Positions 56,560 through 64,000 of a stretch of 64,000 nucleotides of DNA are shown piece after piece; the first letter of the stretch is position 1; each line of letters begins with the position of its first letter. A model generated the notes under the pieces. It made no database searches, was not told the origin of the DNA, and was given only the letters and a program-made list of their open reading frames with translations. The DNA is taken from assembly GCA_003116975.1 (NCBI GenBank), contig BGKB01000049.1:248001-312000 (forward strand). The letters are read 5' to 3'. This DNA is from Aurantiochytrium sp. KH105 (lineage: Eukaryota > Sar > Bigyra > Thraustochytrida > Thraustochytriidae). The position numbers and the translations under genes are program-made.

Positions 56560-58293
56560 TCAGTCCTCGCTCGAAATAATGTCCACCAAACGACCCTCCG
56601 CCGAGAGCACCTCTGCGGCTTCCTCGGACTCGAGCCAAGCGTCGACGCTCATTGGCTCCTTGATGCTCCCATACGGCCACTGAACTGGTTTGAAAGACTC
56701 AAGCGGAGCTCCGGTTACCTTCTGGATGCCAGCCGTCCAATACATGGCTTGGCGGACCTTGTCGAATTTGAGCACCCACGGCTTGTGACCCATCTTGCGC
56801 AAGTACAAAATGGGCCCTGATGTGCACGCTAATTCAAGCTCAACAGTACGGTCGAGGACGAGACCGCGCGAAACGTGATTGTACGCGTGATCCAACTCTG
56901 TCTCGCTGTAGGTGAGCTCAACTTGTACCGTGGCGACCCCATCCGACCCCTTGGCCACTACAGCATCCAGGGAGAAAAATCGCCTTACCCAAGCGCTCCC
57001 CAACGAAAGATGATGCTTGAGACGCAGAACGTTTCCATTCAAAAAGTTCTTTCGAAAGAGAATATCCTTTGCGTCGTGCAAGGCACCCTGCACCACAAAA
57101 GTTTCCTCGTCCTGCGACAAGGGAGACTGCGCGTTCTCACGGAGCCGCCGAAGGCTTCGCATTTTGGGGTCAACACTCAGCCAAATATCAGCACTTGGTG
57201 CTGGTCTCAGCCGAGGGTAAGGCCACACCATGTAAGACCCCGTTTCGACCTCGATTCCAGTAATGCCCTGCAGACCGAGCGCCCAGTATGTGGCCCAATC
57301 GATGTCCTTTGTGCGAAGGGTCCAACACTTGCTGTCGGTTTTGATCCACATGGTCGATTTTCGACCAAGCCCGAGCCGAATCACAGTCTTGCCCTTTTCA
57401 AGGGCAATCGTGCTCTTGATTAGCCCCTCAATGAACTCATCCTCGTCTTTGGCATAGGCAAGCTCGACACGCGCCGTGAGGACACCGTCACTAGGCGCTT
57501 GGCTCACGAGCACACGCACACCAAAGTATCGCTTGACCCAAGGGCTGCTGCCCGTTAGCTCTCGACTCAGTCCGTGCTCTGTAAGGCGTTCCAGGTATCC
57601 GCACTGTAGCACATGCTTGCGCACAATATGCTTCGCGTTTACGTTTCCTCGCAAGACGGGTGCAAAATCTATGTCCTCGAGCACTTCTGTGGCCAAGTCC
57701 TCCATTTCGAGAGCGTCCTCGACCCCGCTCTTTGGAGCATCCTCTTGTGCTCCTTTCTTGATCCGACCAAACGACTTTGAGGAAAACGATAATGATGATG
57801 CGCTTTTGCTCTCGTCTTCAATAGAGGAGTCATCTTTCTGCTCGAAGTTGCTGTTGTCTTCAATGTCATTTCTTTCGAGATCTTCGAGCGAGTCTTCTTC
57901 CTCAGCAGAATCATGAGCGTGCTTGAAAACATCCTCGTCGGCGTCAGGCTTGCTGGAACTTTTCTTTCGCGACCTGCTTTTGCCTTCGCTTTGGGTCTTG
58001 TCCTTGTCCTTGCTCTTCTTCTTTTTGTCCTTTTTCTTTTTATCCTTTTTCTTCTTGTCCTTCTTCTTGCTGCTCTTCTTTCTCTTCTTCTTGTCGTCGT
58101 CGCCGCGGCTATCATGCGTTTTCTTAATCGCATACGAAGTATCATCCAGCGCGCGTTCGGCGTCATCTGCATCATCCTCGGCGTCCGAGTTTAGTTGCGG
58201 CATCAAATCCAATCCTGAGCCGTCTCGGCGCGAGCTACGTCGAGTATCCGCATGCTTGTGCGCAATATCGGTCGCCTCAACTGACGACATCAT
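56560..58293 (-). CDS. Protein with two PH-like units and a poly-Lys region
   Basis: A 577-residue protein; the first ATG pair is at 58293 and 58290, and the frame beyond uses only non-ATG codons. Residues about 65-120 are Lys/Asp-rich (units of KKKDKK). A Ser/Glu/Asp-rich linker follows. The second half is a tandem duplication of about 150 residues. Unit 1 runs QCGYLERL..GSSPWVKRYFGV..MWIKTDSKCWTLRT..YWALGLQGITGIEVE. Unit 2 runs NGNVLRLK..GSAWVRRFFSLD..LYLRKMGHKPWVLKF..YWTAGIQKVTGAPLE. Strand pattern, the W-V-(K/R)-R-(Y/F)-F segment and the final helix (ATYWALGLQ, AMYWTAGIQ) fit pleckstrin homology. Each unit is followed by a conserved (V/Q)WPYx(R/S) stretch. Probably a phosphoinositide- or protein-binding adaptor at membranes; no catalytic domain. 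Confidence 0.65.
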   Translation of the reverse strand: MMSSVEATDIAHKHADTRRSSRRDGSGLDLMPQLNSDAEDDADDAERALDDTSYAIKKTHDSRGDDDKKKRKKSSKKKDKKKKDKKKKDKKKKSKDKDKTQSEGKSRSRKKSSSKPDADEDVFKHAHDSAEEEDSLEDLERNDIEDNSNFEQKDDSSIEDESKSASSLSFSSKSFGRIKKGAQEDAPKSGVEDALEMEDLATEVLEDIDFAPVLRGNVNAKHIVRKHVLQCGYLERLTEHGLSRELTGSSPWVKRYFGVRVLVSQAPSDGVLTARVELAYAKDEDEFIEGLIKSTIALEKGKTVIRLGLGRKSTMWIKTDSKCWTLRTKDIDWATYWALGLQGITGIEVETGSYMVWPYPRLRPAPSADIWLSVDPKMRSLRRLRENAQSPLSQDEETFVVQGALHDAKDILFRKNFLNGNVLRLKHHLSLGSAWVRRFFSLDAVVAKGSDGVATVQVELTYSETELDHAYNHVSRGLVLDRTVELELACTSGPILYLRKMGHKPWVLKFDKVRQAMYWTAGIQKVTGAPLESFKPVQWPYGSIKEPMSVDAWLESEEAAEVLSAEGRLVDIISSED

Positions 58294-59749
58294 TGCAAAC
58301 ACAGTGGTGCGTCCTGTGACCTGACGCGCACTGACGCGCTCGACCGCCCGCTCGCGCAAGCGCAAATCAGGCTGCACGAGGCTGTTGAGCCAAATTCGTG
58401 ATTTCTCTTCTGGCACGCACGCACACACCTTTGCCCTACTTGCTTGCTTGCTTGCTTGCTTCTTTTGTCTGCAGGCTCAAGCACAATGTTGATGTGCGTT
58501 ACTTACTGTTAGAATTGGAAACACTTGTTGTCTGGCTTTTGCTGTTACTGCTTGACTAGGCTTTGAGAAAGGAAGAACAGTAGGGCATCAGCATCTAAAG
58601 TGCTCACCACCCGAGGTACGCATGCCTTTACGACCATCAGGTTAATCCTCGCGTCGAGTCCTGTTTCCCCTCCCTCCTTCCCCCTTTCCCCAACACGGCG
58701 TCATACGGCCGACCGACGGACTGGCGAGCTTGCGGACATCGCTCCTTCAAGGACGCGGGTTCCTACCTTGTGAGGCAAGCCTTGCCGTCTCATCATTTCG
58801 ATTCGGACGTGGCCGCAGATGTCTTGAACGAGATAATAATCCGACCAGCCTAGGTCTAGCCTAGATAGTAATTAACGCCACTCAACGGAACTTAACGCAC
58901 TTTTCCCTCTCACATTCCCATTCCTAGCACACCGCACGTGTATACCTGCACGCACGCATGCATGCATGCATGCGTTAGCCCTTGCCAGCCAGCCAGCAGC
59001 AGCGTGCGGTCGCTCGGCCCACCCGCCCGCGGTGACATTCTTCCACTCCCCCCGATCGACGGCACGACGCATGAGCGAGCGACATGATTCCCGAGGCCAA
59101 AGACGGCCGCAGGCAGCCAGTCGGCCAGGAAACTGACGCAGGTCGCAAAGCGCTGTCGCTAGCCTCGATTCCGGCAAAAGGTCGATCGATGGCGGGTCGG
59201 AAGGTGGGTCGTCCGCGCATCCATCGTCTGTCCTGCCCAGGCGCGCTGGAGCGAGCTCTGGCGAGCTGCATACCAAGACTCGCAGCCGCAAGCAGTGAGA
59301 GGCGCGCGGCCTTGGACAGCGAGAGTAACGTCTAGAAGAGGAAGCAGCAGCAGCGCAAATAAGAAGAGCCGCCGCGGCAGTGGTAAATAGCGGCCCGTTG
59401 AGCGCCAACGGGTAGAAAAAGTCTAGCAAGCGGGGGGGCAAGTAAGCAAGCCCTGGGTCAAGAACGAAGAAAGGAACTTGTCTAGCCTGCGGCCTAGGAG
59501 CTACGACCCATAAGTTAGTTGCTCTGGATGAGGGAGACCAACGACCTGGAATACGTCGTAGAACGAAATTGTGGCTTCGCTGCCCCAGGTCGGGGCGGAG
59601 GCCCCGGTGGCGGCCGGCTGTGAGAGCCCGGCCGCCGGACGTGCGCGTGCGCGTGCGCGTGTGCGTGTGCGTGCATAGCGCGCGGGAGATAGAGAGAGAG
59701 AAAGGGAAAGCTCGCGCCCCATAAACCGGAGTGCGCGAGGATCAGCCCG
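58294..59749. other. Divergent spacer before the channel gene
   Basis: About 1.45 kb between divergent genes. Contains CTTG units at 58439-58461, a TGCATGCA stretch at 58957-58974 and a GTGCGC array at 59641-59675. A GC-rich open frame on the minus strand (58872-59441) has no domain. No gene is supported. Confidence 0.5.
59641..59675. repeat. GTGCGC/GTGTGC alternating purine-pyrimidine repeat
   Basis: Alternating GT/GC units over 35 bases, a sequence class that can adopt Z-DNA, about 75 bases upstream of the channel start codon. Confidence 0.85.
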
Positions 59750-62700
59750 ATGAACATGAGCTTTGCTGGCCGCGCATCTGGCAAGCTCAAAGGCACTGAG
59801 CGACGAGATAACATGCAGACAAGAGGTCGACTCAATAGCGTCTTCTTCAGCAGCTCGCCAGCGCCAACATCAACCTGGAAACAATCGTTCATGGTCGATC
59901 CCATTGGCTATTTCCGAGCATCACAGGAACAAAGGGCGCTCAACAGGAGAAATTCGAGTGTATCTGGACAGCTCTCGCAACTAACTCGAGCTCTCGATGC
60001 TCCCGAGTCGTCTCTCTACGGGTCATCGAGCCAGCAGCGCAAACGAAAAATTAGCCGCGTCTTTCCCTTTCAGACACTCTTCCAGGCTTCATCAGAATTT
60101 ACCATTCTCGATGCGACCAAGACCATGACAAATGGCCGGGAATCATCAGGAGCACGATCACGAGCCATCGCTGGAGCAATTACCCTTGTTTTCTTTGCAT
60201 TTAGTCTCTTCGCCGTCCTCGTCTCTCTCGTTGTTCTCTGCTTCCCAACAAGCGTGTCCGAGGAAGCTGCAGGTCTACTTCTCGCGAGTAAAGTCACAGA
60301 CGGCGTCTTTGGATGCAAAACCTATGCAAGTCTTTTCCATCGCCGCCTTAGCTCCAAGGACAGGGCCACCCCCGTCACGTACGCCTTGCAGCCGCGTTGT
60401 CGCAAAGCGAATTTTTTTCAGAAAACTCTGCTTCTCGATCTCCTTCTCACTGCGCCTCTCATGACGTTTGGTCTTCTCGGACAAAAGCAAAGTCTAGTGG
60501 TCTGCGGCGCAATAATAAGGTTGCTGGCCTTCATCCCAGTCGTACAAGCCGAGAGCGCAATATATTCCACAATCGATCTTGCTTTCGGGGCTCATCGAGG
60601 CATCGCGAGACGTGTAGTGCGCATTCTGTTGCGTCTCCTCGCTCTCTGTTTTCTGTTGTGTGTGATCTTCTACGCAGCTTCATTCAAGGCCATACAATCG
60701 GAAGAAGAAGAGCTTCGCGAGGTGCAGATTGCTGACAGGAGTAGAACGAGACCATTCACCTTTTCTGCGTTCAATGTCTCGACCGACTTGCTCACTGCGT
60801 TCTATTTTATCTTGCAGACTCTTCTCACGGTAGGGTATGGTGACGTGCTCCCCGATCCAAAGAATTCGCATCAGCTTCAATTTGTCTTATTGTGCATTTG
60901 CTTTGCCATTGGCGTCCACGCTCTCCTCCTTGCACACATGACGGCGCTTTTGAAGAACCTCAACGTCACCACAACACATTTCAAGCACCATATGGAAATG
61001 ATCACTAGGTATCTGCGCGCAAGACAAATCACGCCAGAGGTGCGTCTCAAGGTCGCCAACTACTTTGAGTTTTTGTGGGACCGCCAGCGAGGGCGACTCG
61101 AGTCTCAGATTCTGAACCCATTACCCGCCGACTTGCGGGACAAAATTAGTCAGGGGCGACGCAGCGCCCTACTCAATATTCCAGTCTTCCAGAATCGCGA
61201 CATGGCGTTTCTCGACGCCATTGCAACGTCCCTGGAGCCGCAGATTATCAGTCCTGGGGACTTTCTGTGTCTGCGTAACACGCCTGTCGATGCTATGTGG
61301 ATTTTGGGCGAGGGTTTGCTTGAAGTTCTTTCGGCAGGCCGTGGCGATGGTGTGAGCTCTCGCCACGGAGCTATGCGATCACAGCAGTCGCGCAAGCAAT
61401 CTGGCTTTCGACTCCCTTGGTCAAAGGGTCAGGGCCAACCTGAACATAAAGCAGCTAATCGCGGAGAAAGTCACTCCTCGGCTCAGGCAAAGGTTGTGGA
61501 GACCATTCGTCCGGGAGTCAAGGGTTTTTATGGGGAGGAGATTCTTTTTTCGACGAGATTCAGGCACAAGTTTTCCGTCCGCGCCGCGCAGGTCTGTGAA
61601 GTGCAATGTCTCGATATTGAGACCTTTCTCTTTGTTCTTGAAATCTTTGGCGCTCACAGACATGAGGATCTTTTCGATGACCAATCGCAAGTATCCACGC
61701 CCGTCTCTGGACACGAGACGGAAGTGAGCGAGGTCGCAAGCTCCATTGGCTCTCGGATGAGCCTCCTGTCTGGGCTAACGAAGCCAAGAACCAAGGGCAA
61801 AGGTGCGGGCGCAGGTACAGGCGGGGGTGATCCCGACGGGAAGGACAAAATGCAAATGAGTCTGCAGCAAGCTCGTTTTGGGCGCGGCGAGAGGAGGAAC
61901 AGGAGCTCCATGGTATCTGCAGAAGTCATTCAAGATATCATTGCGCCGCCCATTCTCCGCGATCGCAGCGGAGGAAATTTGAGTAGCATTCCTACACTTC
62001 GGTCGCCCGGTCCGAGCGCGACTACATTGATGTCTTCTGAACAATCTGCAACAGCCAGTCGCCCAAAATCATTCCTTTCCAGGAGGCTTGCAAGTTTTGC
62101 AACTACACGACTCTTGCGTGCTGGAGCATCGCCAGCAGAAAATCTTGAGCAACGGGCGACGAGGTCGCGCTCGCGGTCGATCCGTCAAAACTCATTATTC
62201 CGCTCTGCAGCAACAACAACGAAACTGATTCTGCCGCCGATTCCTCATCACGTCGACCTCGCAGGTCCCAGCGAGGCCGGGAAAGTTGAGGTGCTCGTCC
62301 AGGACTCCAACGTGATTCGCACCGTGCGCGAATGGAAAGAGCGTGACGCCAAGAGATTGGAGAATGCCAAGAAGAAGGCGGTGCCCAAACGCGCGTTTAC
62401 GCTTCGCTCCTTGAGCATGGCCGCGAGTTCGGTGGATCGATGCCAAGCTCTCTTTTCAGTAATGCGTTTCCTCGCAGGTATTTTGTCTGCCACGTGGAGC
62501 GCAGTGCGTAGAAATTATTGGTCGCAAATTAGCTGGAATGCGGCTGTTATCGTTGCGCATCTCGCGCTTTGCATACTCCCTCCTCTGGACCTTGTGCTGC
62601 TGGCGCGTGGCTCAAGTAACGCTCTTCCTTGGCATGTCTACGCCATGTCGGATGTCATTGTATTCGTGAACGTTGTTTGTGTCCCCCATTTTCAGGCCAG

Positions 62701-64000
62701 GTCCTCCGCTGGTGGGTCCTCCGCGGGCGTGGCGAACAAGGAGCATGCAGGAGGAAACGAGAGTACGCTCGTCAAGTCGAGCTCGACAAATCAACGTACA
62801 TTGGGACTCAAATTTGCGCAAGGAACGCTTGCCCATCGAGGGCGAGGACAACTTTTGCTTTACGGAACGCTAGGCGTCATTGCTCTATGTGCTTACGGTG
62901 TGCGTGCTAGCAGAGAGTTCTTTATGCATATCTGGGCACCTCTTCGCTTGACCTCGATTGTGTTGTTTTGGCCTCTTCTCTTTGAAGAGATCCAGCGCTT
63001 TGGTCAACGTTTCGAATGGTTCCGTCGACGAAGTGCACTTCAAATCGTAGCGCTCAACGTGGCGTTTGCCATTGCAGTCACAGTGCATTGGTCTTCGTGC
63101 ATTGCTTCGTGCTTGAGCAGCCGCGGTGACTGGGTGGTTCCAGAGGCGTATCTTTTACTTTACGACAGTCCTGACTTGCGGGAAAATGCATTGACGTACT
63201 GGCACGCTTTTTACTGGACGGTTATTACTATGACAACGGTAGGCTATGGTGACATCACTCCGCGTGACGACCTTTCGCGCCTTGTGTCCCTAATCGTCAT
63301 GGTTTCGGGCGTTCTCTTGTACGCGGGTTTTATTTCCATTGTCGCAGCCATCACGAGGAACGCCAGCGGTGTTGATCACGAATTGGAACAGTTTGAGGAC
63401 TGCTGCAAGCATTACTTGGCACAGCGCGAGGTCCCGCGCAAGCTTACAAGTGACTGTTGCTTGTATCTGGAGTATTTAGGAGCGCACCAACAGCGTCTCC
63501 AGGAACTTACCATGTTAGCCAACGGATTCCCGCAGTCCTTGGAAGACTGCATCCGCGAGGACATATTGAGCAAGACCTTCTTTGGCAGCGGATCGATCTT
63601 TGCAGACGCACCTCAATCCTTTGTGCGCTGCCTACAGCGGCGCATGCACAAGGACGTCTTTCTGCCTGAACACATAATCACTTGTGGGTTTGACCCTGCC
63701 TCAGGCAGGAAGCGCAATGATCCGGAGAACCGCGGGATCACGGATGCCATGATCTTCCTCGAGGAAGGACAGGCAAATATTGTGGGTTTCGTCGAGGATG
63801 GCAAAGTCCAAAAGAATATGGGTCTTCTGGGAAGCGGGCGAGTCTTTGCAGCTGTGGCGCTCTTTGATCCTTCGTTGCAGCACCACATGCTTCGCGCCAA
63901 GACAACATGTGAGGTCTGGTTTCTTTCTCGACGAGAACTCGAACTCTGCGTCAAAGAGCATGAAAGCGGTGCACATGAACTCGCTGATGCCGCGCACGGT
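59750..64000 (+). CDS. Tandem two-module CNBD potassium channel, partial at right edge
   Basis: Open from ATG 59750 to the window end (1417 codons, no stop). Module 1: cytosolic N-terminus of about 130 residues; helices from AIAGAITLVFFAFSLFAVL; an Arg-rich segment (RGIARRVVRILLRLLAL); a pore with selectivity filter TVGYGD (360-365); S6; a C-linker (YLRARQITPEVRLKVANYFEFLW..ILNPLPADLRDKI) and a cyclic-nucleotide-binding-like beta roll (ISPGDFLCLRNTPVDAMWILGEGLLEVL). A Ser-rich linker of about 200 residues follows. Module 2: helices from NAAVIVAHLALCILPPLDLVLL, a second filter TVGYGD (1163-1168), S6, a second C-linker (YLAQREVPRKLTSDCCLYLEYL) and a second CNBD-like roll (MIFLEEGQANIVGF). Each filter is the K+-selective sequence. 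CNBD channels (EAG, HCN, plant AKT classes) are normally one module per chain, assembling as tetramers; here two chains could suffice. Cyclic-nucleotide binding is unproven. Confidence 0.88.
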   Translation, partial: MNMSFAGRASGKLKGTERRDNMQTRGRLNSVFFSSSPAPTSTWKQSFMVDPIGYFRASQEQRALNRRNSSVSGQLSQLTRALDAPESSLYGSSSQQRKRKISRVFPFQTLFQASSEFTILDATKTMTNGRESSGARSRAIAGAITLVFFAFSLFAVLVSLVVLCFPTSVSEEAAGLLLASKVTDGVFGCKTYASLFHRRLSSKDRATPVTYALQPRCRKANFFQKTLLLDLLLTAPLMTFGLLGQKQSLVVCGAIIRLLAFIPVVQAESAIYSTIDLAFGAHRGIARRVVRILLRLLALCFLLCVIFYAASFKAIQSEEEELREVQIADRSRTRPFTFSAFNVSTDLLTAFYFILQTLLTVGYGDVLPDPKNSHQLQFVLLCICFAIGVHALLLAHMTALLKNLNVTTTHFKHHMEMITRYLRARQITPEVRLKVANYFEFLWDRQRGRLESQILNPLPADLRDKISQGRRSALLNIPVFQNRDMAFLDAIATSLEPQIISPGDFLCLRNTPVDAMWILGEGLLEVLSAGRGDGVSSRHGAMRSQQSRKQSGFRLPWSKGQGQPEHKAANRGESHSSAQAKVVETIRPGVKGFYGEEILFSTRFRHKFSVRAAQVCEVQCLDIETFLFVLEIFGAHRHEDLFDDQSQVSTPVSGHETEVSEVASSIGSRMSLLSGLTKPRTKGKGAGAGTGGGDPDGKDKMQMSLQQARFGRGERRNRSSMVSAEVIQDIIAPPILRDRSGGNLSSIPTLRSPGPSATTLMSSEQSATASRPKSFLSRRLASFATTRLLRAGASPAENLEQRATRSRSRSIRQNSLFRSAATTTKLILPPIPHHVDLAGPSEAGKVEVLVQDSNVIRTVREWKERDAKRLENAKKKAVPKRAFTLRSLSMAASSVDRCQALFSVMRFLAGILSATWSAVRRNYWSQISWNAAVIVAHLALCILPPLDLVLLARGSSNALPWHVYAMSDVIVFVNVVCVPHFQARSSAGGSSAGVANKEHAGGNESTLVKSSSTNQRTLGLKFAQGTLAHRGRGQLLLYGTLGVIALCAYGVRASREFFMHIWAPLRLTSIVLFWPLLFEEIQRFGQRFEWFRRRSALQIVALNVAFAIAVTVHWSSCIASCLSSRGDWVVPEAYLLLYDSPDLRENALTYWHAFYWTVITMTTVGYGDITPRDDLSRLVSLIVMVSGVLLYAGFISIVAAITRNASGVDHELEQFEDCCKHYLAQREVPRKLTSDCCLYLEYLGAHQQRLQELTMLANGFPQSLEDCIREDILSKTFFGSGSIFADAPQSFVRCLQRRMHKDVFLPEHIITCGFDPASGRKRNDPENRGITDAMIFLEEGQANIVGFVEDGKVQKNMGLLGSGRVFAAVALFDPSLQHHMLRAKTTCEVWFLSRRELELCVKEHESGAHELADAAHG

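Noticed and set aside
1-64000. CRISPR arrays, tRNA, rRNA and bacterial operons
   Set aside because: No regularly spaced repeat-spacer pattern, no cloverleaf with a convincing T-arm (a GGTTCAAG-like string near 37110 lacks the other arms), and gene structure is eukaryotic.

Overview
This is a eukaryotic nuclear window. Evidence: phase-conserved spliceosomal introns with GTACGT or GTAAGT donors, a nuclear-encoded mitochondrial GatC, a dynein light chain, a DENN protein, a nucleolar NOL11-like protein and a TANGO6/RTP1 protein. Coding DNA is GC-rich and gene-dense, most genes are intronless, and spacers carry many microsatellites and homopolymers. Gene content (Roc-type GTPases, an atypical TIR, the mevalonate pathway, flagellar-type genes) best fits a zoosporic protist, most likely a stramenopile such as a thraustochytrid. 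That assignment is inference; no rRNA or tRNA was found to fix it.

Left third (1-24 kb). A WD40 beta-propeller fused to a Roc-like GTPase runs off the left edge on the minus strand. A decayed relic of the same family lies just upstream of it. Four ordinary genes follow: a YeeE/YedE-type sulfur transporter, GatC, a protein tyrosine phosphatase with several substituted catalytic positions, and a COPI-associated membrane protein. Next come two tandem minus-strand leucine-rich-repeat (LRR) single-pass membrane receptors of 22 and 16 exons, then a divergent plus-strand LRR-Roc-COR-TIR protein of 9 exons. In all three LRR genes nearly every repeat is one exon (69 nt in the receptors, 84 nt in the LRR-Roc-COR-TIR gene) and every intron is phase 2. 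I rebuilt all three models and the exon sums are exact multiples of three (725, 515 and 1089 codons).

Middle (24-44 kb). After a repeat-rich spacer come a small myristoylation-type Ala-rich protein, a multi-pass membrane protein, an OTU protease with two zinc-binding motifs, a basic coiled-coil protein, an EF-hand-like protein, TANGO6/RTP1, a MATE transporter, a GLG1-repeat membrane protein and a three-exon Tctex-type dynein light chain.

Right third (44-64 kb). An LRR plus coiled-coil protein, a DENN-domain Rab regulator, a NOL11-like nucleolar protein, a membrane-anchored CS-domain protein, mevalonate diphosphate decarboxylase, a protein with two PH-like units, and a potassium channel running off the right edge that carries two complete pore plus cyclic-nucleotide-binding-like modules in one chain.

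The most notable theme is the cluster of receptor and switch proteins in the first 24 kb: ectodomain LRR receptors without kinase domains beside cytosolic NLR-like proteins (sensor repeat, P-loop GTPase, TIR). The linkage suggests, but does not prove, a recognition and signalling locus built from symmetric repeat exons.
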